This document shows, one piece after another, positions 6,207 through 10,038 of a stretch of DNA of 10,038 bases. Source of the DNA: Desulfobacteraceae bacterium (GTDB lineage Bacteria; Desulfobacterota; Desulfobacteria; Desulfobacterales; JAABPS01); NCBI GenBank assembly GCA_011391835.1, contig JAABPS010000031.1, positions 1 through 10,038 of the forward strand, given 5' to 3'. The translations under genes and the position numbers were made by a program. Position 1 is the stretch's first letter, and every line of letters starts with the position of its first letter. Below the pieces are notes generated by a model that was not told the origin of the DNA, ran no database searches, and saw only the letters and a program-made list of their open reading frames with translations.

Positions 6207-7618
6207 GCCTTCTCCTTTGCCTTTTTTGTACCTTCCTGTTTCTTTGTCAGTACATTTTCTATCCACAGCAATGGGATGATGAGGATATCATAAAAAGCAA
6301 TGATGAGCCCGCCCGTATAAAGAAATATATTCCCAAGTAAACGAAGTACAAAGGCACACGCGCGAATGCCTGCGGCCAGGAGAATGCCGATAACGGTTCG
6401 GGACGAATGGATAAAAGACTCAAGAGGAATGGCCACAAAGGTCAAGGCAAAAGGCAAAATGAACCCCATGACCATTTGCCCCACCGTTGGAATAAAACTG
6501 GTCACCTGCTGGTCCATGTCCACATCAGCAAGCGACTGTCTTAACGCATGAAGGTCTGCTGCAATACGATCCCGCATAAAAGCCAGAGAAGATTCAATAC
6601 AGGCAAGGATGAATAAAATAATACCTGTCACCCATATCATGCGGACACGCATTTTATCATCCATCTGTCCAATGATAGGGAACAGGTTGGTAATCCGCAG
6701 AGATTCCATCAGAAACAGGCCCATGGCAATTTCAACGAGGATGATGACCATAGCCGCTACATTGGCAATTTTCAAATTGCCGATATAACTGCCGCCGCCA
6801 ACCATTTCCGACATCGGCAGGGCAATGAGCTGGAAATTGATCATGGCTCCGCCAATGGCCACCAGCAGGACAAATCCAGAAATAAAAAAATGAGTAATGG
6901 ATGATGAAGAAAGCATCCGTTCTGCTTTATCGGTTTTAGCGCGATTATCTCTATACTCCTTCATCAGGTTGTCTAAGAGCTTGGCGCGATCATTCAATCC
7001 GTCAAACTTCTTGCTGACGTCTTTTAACAGCTCAGCCACCTGACGCCAGTCGGGTGCGATCTTTGTAAGTTTAGATAGACGAACCGATGTTGACTTACGA
7101 TATTCATCAATGGATCGCTTAAATTGATGTTCTGTGGTTTTGTGAATCTCATTTAAAATGTTGGCCACTGCGGCATCACCGCCGGATGAAATTTTTGCCA
7201 CGGATTTAACCGCATTCACCCATACCGGCGGGGGAGGCTCCAGTTCAGAGCTTTCCAGATAATTTTCGTCAATATGTGAAATTCTATCCGCCAAAGCCCG
7301 TTGAATAGCGGGAAACCCTCCCAGATCACGCTTCAGTACTGCATCGACCCGGTTAAATTCCTGTTCAATCAGCCTTTCAGCGGATTTTTGACCCGCAGTT
7401 AACAGCACCTCCTTATTTCTCTGGATCATTCTTTTTTCTGCAAGCAAAACAGAGTGCGCCATTAATCGAAAGCTGTTATGCAGCAACCGGCAAAGGGAGA
7501 ATATTGACCGATGCGCAGGGATTCGGGCAAAATAAAGAAAGACTTCTGCGATAGCAATCAACAGGAGCAAATAGAACAGATTGCTTGTCCATAGTGTCTG
7601 AGCGTCATTTAGATTCAT
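6203..7618 (-). CDS. Predicted multi-pass inner-membrane protein with large cytoplasmic domain, function unknown
   Basis: I do not recognise a family for this 471-residue protein. By hydrophobicity I count seven likely helices: about 12-31, 242-262, 283-304, 327-347, 378-398, 408-428 and 430-453. Between helices 1 and 2 lies a charged, mostly helical region of about 200 residues (33-240) with a short proline stretch (EPPPPVW, 127-133) and coiled-coil-like runs (EQEFNRVDAVLKRDL; LLKDVSKKFDGLNDRAKLL). Positive charges after helix 1, between helices 3 and 4, and in the Lys-rich tail (KKQEGTKKAKEKA) predict N-out/C-in topology with the large domain in the cytoplasm. The long first cytoplasmic loop recalls MotA/TolQ/ExbB/ZorA-type layouts, but I see no sequence motif of those families and the helix count differs. 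AGGAGGT sits four bases before ATG 7618. The stop overlaps the lipoprotein start (ATGA), so the two form one operon. Confidence 0.88.
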   Translation of the reverse strand: MNLNDAQTLWTSNLFYLLLLIAIAEVFLYFARIPAHRSIFSLCRLLHNSFRLMAHSVLLAEKRMIQRNKEVLLTAGQKSAERLIEQEFNRVDAVLKRDLGGFPAIQRALADRISHIDENYLESSELEPPPPVWVNAVKSVAKISSGGDAAVANILNEIHKTTEHQFKRSIDEYRKSTSVRLSKLTKIAPDWRQVAELLKDVSKKFDGLNDRAKLLDNLMKEYRDNRAKTDKAERMLSSSSITHFFISGFVLLVAIGGAMINFQLIALPMSEMVGGGSYIGNLKIANVAAMVIILVEIAMGLFLMESLRITNLFPIIGQMDDKMRVRMIWVTGIILFILACIESSLAFMRDRIAADLHALRQSLADVDMDQQVTSFIPTVGQMVMGFILPFALTFVAIPLESFIHSSRTVIGILLAAGIRACAFVLRLLGNIFLYTGGLIIAFYDILIIPLLWIENVLTKKQEGTKKAKEKA

Positions 7619-7630
7619 GAAAACCTCCTT
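7614..7630 (-). promoter_or_regulatory. Strong ribosome binding site of the membrane-protein gene
   Basis: On the leftward strand AAAGGAGGTTTTCATG: a full AGGAGG core four bases before the ATG at 7618. It fixes this start and predicts efficient translation, in contrast to the Shine-Dalgarno-poor recJ, miaB and DUF4911 genes. Confidence 0.8.
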
Positions 7631-7661
7631 TGAAGAAGTCTAAGATAACAGCAATTTAGAA

Positions 7662-7690
7662 AATATAGGATAATGATGATAATGTGTCAA
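7662..7690 (-). promoter_or_regulatory. Near-consensus sigma70 promoter for the membrane protein-lipoprotein operon
   Basis: On the leftward strand a perfect TTGACA (7690-7685), exactly 17 bases, then TATATT (7667-7662), 5 of 6 for the -10 box. Predicted initiation near 7655 gives a leader of about 37 bases that includes the strong ribosome binding site. This is the best promoter in the window and marks 6206-7618 as a unit separate from the sugar-nucleotide genes upstream. Confidence 0.7.
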
Positions 7691-7709
7691 TGAGAATAGT
7701 TTCTTAGAC

Positions 7710-7765
7710 ACGCCGCATAGGGCGTTCCATGTAGCCGGGCGTCCTGAATCGAGCAGTATATTCAG
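7710..7765. repeat. Small inverted repeats downstream of the aminotransferase gene
   Basis: ACGCC (7710-7714) can pair with GGCGT at 7721-7725 (6-base loop) or with a second GGCGT at 7738-7742. A separate perfect CTGAAT/ATTCAG pair (7744-7749, 7760-7765) has a 10-base loop. They lie between the aminotransferase stop (7775) and the promoter at 7690, where a terminator would be expected, but no run of T follows either stem on the leftward strand. Any terminator role is therefore weak; they could instead be RNA processing or protein-binding sites. Confidence 0.4.
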
Positions 7766-7774
7766 AAAATGGAA

Positions 7775-8917
7775 TCACATGTTTTTAGAATAAAAATCCT
7801 TTATTTTTTCAACCACATAAACCTGCTGGCGCTCTTGAAGCTCAGGATACACGGGAATCGCCAGTGTATGACTTGCAGCCATCTCCGAAACAGGGAAATC
7901 CCCTGTGCTGTAATCAAGGTATTTAAAACATTGCTGAAGATGCAGGGGCACAGGATAATATATGTCGGTTCCTATTTCACAATCCAATAAGAACGCACGC
8001 AATTCATCCCGTTTATCCATTACACGGATGACATACTGATTATATATATGCCGGTTTTCCCTTTCTACAGGAATATGAACCCTATCCTCCAGATCCGCCT
8101 CATGAAAAAGAATACGGTATCTTTTCGCATTTTCCTGGCGCGCCTGGGACCAGGAATCAAGATACTTCAGCTTGATAGAAACAATGGCCGCCTGCAGCGC
8201 ATCCAGCCTGAAATTCCCGCCAATGAACTGGTGAATATATTTCGGGTTCTGGCCATGGTCCCGGAGAATACGCATGGTCTCATTATACTCATCCGAATGG
8301 GTTGTAACAATTCCGCCGTCACCAAAAGCCCCCAGGTTCTTTGACGGATAAAAGGAGAAACATCCAAAATCACCCATGGATCCCGCGCGTCTTTCTTTAT
8401 ATTCAGCCCCGATAGCCTGAGCCGCATCCTCAATGACAATGAGGTTGTATCGATGAGCAATGTCAAGGAGCGGATCCATATCTGCGCACTGGCCGTAAAG
8501 ATGGACAGGCATAATTGCTTTCAGCTTCTTTCGTTCGGTCGTTGACATGGCAGAAATAACTTTCTCAATACTATCCGGAGAAATGTTATACGTATCTGGA
8601 TCAATGTCTGCAAAAACAGGACGTGCCCCCACACGCGCAACCGATCCTGCGGTTCCAAAAAAAGTATATGGCGTAGTAATAACGCTTGCACCCGATCCAA
8701 TATCTGCTGCCATCAGAGAGATGATAAGCGCATCAGTTCCGGATGAAACACCGCGCGCATACTTTGAACAACAATACGCGGCTATCTCTTTTTCAAGCGT
8801 CTCAACTTTTGGGCCCAGAATAAAATGCTGGCTCTCAAAAATTTCTTGGGTGACGCGAAGAACATCCCCCTTTATGGTTTCATACTGCCCTTTAAGATCG
8901 AGTAACGGTACTTTCAT
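7775..8917 (-). CDS. DegT/DnrJ/EryC1/StrS-family sugar-nucleotide aminotransferase (WbpE/EryC1-like)
   Basis: A PLP-dependent aminotransferase of 380 residues, the normal length for the family, which transfers an amino group (usually from glutamate) to a keto-sugar nucleotide. Motifs: DLKGQYETIK at the N-terminus, SSGTDAL (58-64, phosphate-binding), PVHLYGQCADMDPL (137-150), EDAAQAIGA (163-171, with Asp164 facing the PLP pyridine nitrogen), and SFYPSKNLGAFGDGG (188-202) with the PLP lysine at 193. GQNPKYIHQFIGGNFRLDALQAAI (from 222) is the family's substrate-loop region. The overall pattern resembles WbpE (3-keto-GlcNAcA aminotransferase) and EryC1 more than perosamine synthase, but the true substrate cannot be assigned. 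ATG 8917 has AAGGAG 11 bases upstream plus a closer AGGA. It lies 32 bases after manC, probably the same operon, for lipopolysaccharide, capsule or exopolysaccharide synthesis. Confidence 0.93.
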   Translation of the reverse strand: MKVPLLDLKGQYETIKGDVLRVTQEIFESQHFILGPKVETLEKEIAAYCCSKYARGVSSGTDALIISLMAADIGSGASVITTPYTFFGTAGSVARVGARPVFADIDPDTYNISPDSIEKVISAMSTTERKKLKAIMPVHLYGQCADMDPLLDIAHRYNLIVIEDAAQAIGAEYKERRAGSMGDFGCFSFYPSKNLGAFGDGGIVTTHSDEYNETMRILRDHGQNPKYIHQFIGGNFRLDALQAAIVSIKLKYLDSWSQARQENAKRYRILFHEADLEDRVHIPVERENRHIYNQYVIRVMDKRDELRAFLLDCEIGTDIYYPVPLHLQQCFKYLDYSTGDFPVSEMAASHTLAIPVYPELQERQQVYVVEKIKDFYSKNM

Positions 8918-8949
8918 TTCCTATAAAACTCCTTCCGTGAATTACACAT

Positions 8950-10038
8950 TCAATTCTTTATATACACTTCAATAATATAAAGATTCCCATCGCCGGCATT
9001 TTTTACAGTTGCCCGTTCATTTCCGGAGATGGCCGTTGATTCTCCCTGCGATAATAAACACGTCTCGTTGTGAGTTAAAATCTCAGCGTTCCCTTTTATC
9101 ACATCCAGCCGTTTGAGGCTGGAATCGTCCACATTCACTTCAGCTACAGCGCTCGGATAGATAATCATCCGCGATACATGATAGTCCTCTTTCTGCTCCA
9201 GAAGGGTTATGCTCCCCCACGGATAATTGACTTTTCTGTGTTTGTGATACTCTTTTCGACCCTTTTCTTTCAGCTTCTCAACGATGGATTTAACATCCCG
9301 GCTGTGATCAATATCCGAAACAAAAACAGAATCCGGTGTCTCGACAACAATCATATGGCTGATATGATTTGTGGCGATCAGCCGTTTACGCCCCATAATA
9401 AAACTGTGTGTTGTATCTTTGGCTATCACATCTCCATCGATAACATTATGGTGCTCATCTTTTGGAAGAAAATCGTAAAGCGATTTCCATGATCCAATAT
9501 CACTCCATCCAAATTCCGAAGGAAGAACTACCCCCTTTTTTGTCTTTTCCATAATCGCATGATCTATGGAAATGTCGGGAAGACATTCATATTCCTCCTT
9601 GGTGGGGAAACGGCCGGTAGCCATCATCTGATCCATTTGAATAAGCATTTCTTTTTGATGCATCCTGAATTCCTCAAGCATAACGGAGGCCTTGAACGCA
9701 AACATGCCGCTATTCCAGAAAAAATTTCCGGCTTTCACATATGCTGTGGCTGCGGACAGTTCCGGTTTTTCAATAAATCTTTTTAGTATTAAAGCTCCGT
9801 CAGATACTGCATCCCCCCCTTCCACATATCCATACCCTGTTTCCGGATAATGAGGGGTGATGCCAAAGGTAACAATGTGCCCGCTGTCTGCAAGATGAAT
9901 TGCAGATTTCAGTATGCTGAGAAATTTATCTGCCTGATGAATGACATGGTCAGCCGGAAAAACACATAGAATCGGATCATTATCCTTTTTCAAAATATGG
10001 AGCAACGCATATAAAATCGCAGGTGCTGTATTCCTCCC
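8950..10038 (-). CDS. manC: Mannose-1-phosphate guanylyltransferase ManC, 5' end outside window; degenerate C-terminal cupin
   Basis: It makes GDP-mannose from GTP and mannose-1-phosphate. The open frame runs to the right edge, and its first visible residues are GRNTAPAILYALL, the conserved internal ManC motif. The gene is therefore cut, and a TTG at 10005 is not its start. Counting from the first visible residue, the nucleotidyltransferase shows FPADH (27-31), a GYGYVEGG segment, FIEKP (88-92), NFFWNSGMF (105-113) and GWSDIGSW (177-184), all typical. A C-terminal cupin region starts at YPWGS (about 272). The usual isomerase metal site, a His-rich QxHxHRxExW-type segment, is replaced by AEVNVDDSSLKRL (about 299-311) without histidine. 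The protein ends at IIEVYIKN, without the GEDDIVR..D.YGR tail. It is probably a pyrophosphorylase only, so mannose-6-phosphate would come from another enzyme. The coding strand holds a run of seven Gs. Confidence 0.93.
   Translation of the reverse strand, partial: GRNTAPAILYALLHILKKDNDPILCVFPADHVIHQADKFLSILKSAIHLADSGHIVTFGITPHYPETGYGYVEGGDAVSDGALILKRFIEKPELSAATAYVKAGNFFWNSGMFAFKASVMLEEFRMHQKEMLIQMDQMMATGRFPTKEEYECLPDISIDHAIMEKTKKGVVLPSEFGWSDIGSWKSLYDFLPKDEHHNVIDGDVIAKDTTHSFIMGRKRLIATNHISHMIVVETPDSVFVSDIDHSRDVKSIVEKLKEKGRKEYHKHRKVNYPWGSITLLEQKEDYHVSRMIIYPSAVAEVNVDDSSLKRLDVIKGNAEILTHNETCLLSQGESTAISGNERATVKNAGDGNLYIIEVYIKN

Noticed and set aside
6207..6266. Longer start for the lipoprotein gene at 6266
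   Set aside because: The extra 20 residues are charged, overlap the preceding gene fully and would sit in front of the signal peptide; ATG 6206 has the ribosome binding site.
10003..10005. TTG at 10005 as the start of the ManC gene
   Set aside because: The frame stays open upstream to the window edge and encodes the conserved GRNTAPAI motif, so the real start lies outside.

Overview
The window reads as a piece of a Gram-negative, moderately AT-rich bacterial chromosome, most likely from a sulfate-reducer-type Desulfobacterota (former Deltaproteobacteria, Desulfobacterales-like). That placement is an inference. It rests on a DUF4911-type small protein beside miaB and a DUF151 bifunctional-nuclease gene, on the style of the RNase Z-like protein, and on a lipoprotein with a lipobox. 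No mobile element, CRISPR array, tRNA, rRNA or prophage gene is visible. All protein genes are intact except the two cut by the window edges.

Left part (1-3910): a leftward cluster runs DUF4911 small protein (1704-1958), then miaB (139-1575), then the start of a bifunctional nuclease (1-149, overlapping miaB by 11 bases). It is divergent from recJ (2183-3910, rightward). The theme is tRNA modification and nucleic-acid maintenance. The 224-base divergent region has no clear Shine-Dalgarno sequence for either gene, and recJ may be leaderless.

Middle (3911-7618): a rightward pair starts from a good sigma70-like promoter. It holds an unrecognised 140-residue protein (4098-4520), directly abutted (TAAATG) by an RNase Z-like metallo-beta-lactamase-fold hydrolase (4521-5552). 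Facing it with zero intergenic bases is a leftward pair: a predicted seven-helix membrane protein with a roughly 200-residue soluble domain (6203-7618) and a small lipoprotein with a von Willebrand factor A (vWA)-like metal site (5553-6206). The two reading frames overlap by ATGA. This pair has a near-consensus sigma70 promoter (TTGACA, 17 bases, TATATT) and a strong Shine-Dalgarno sequence. It is the best candidate in the window for an undescribed two-component machine.

Right part (7775-10038): a leftward sugar-nucleotide module, manC (GDP-mannose pyrophosphorylase, 5' end outside the window) followed 32 bases later by a DegT/EryC1/WbpE-type PLP aminotransferase. It presumably makes precursors for a surface polysaccharide. 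The ManC C-terminal cupin domain has lost the histidines expected of a phosphomannose isomerase and stops early.
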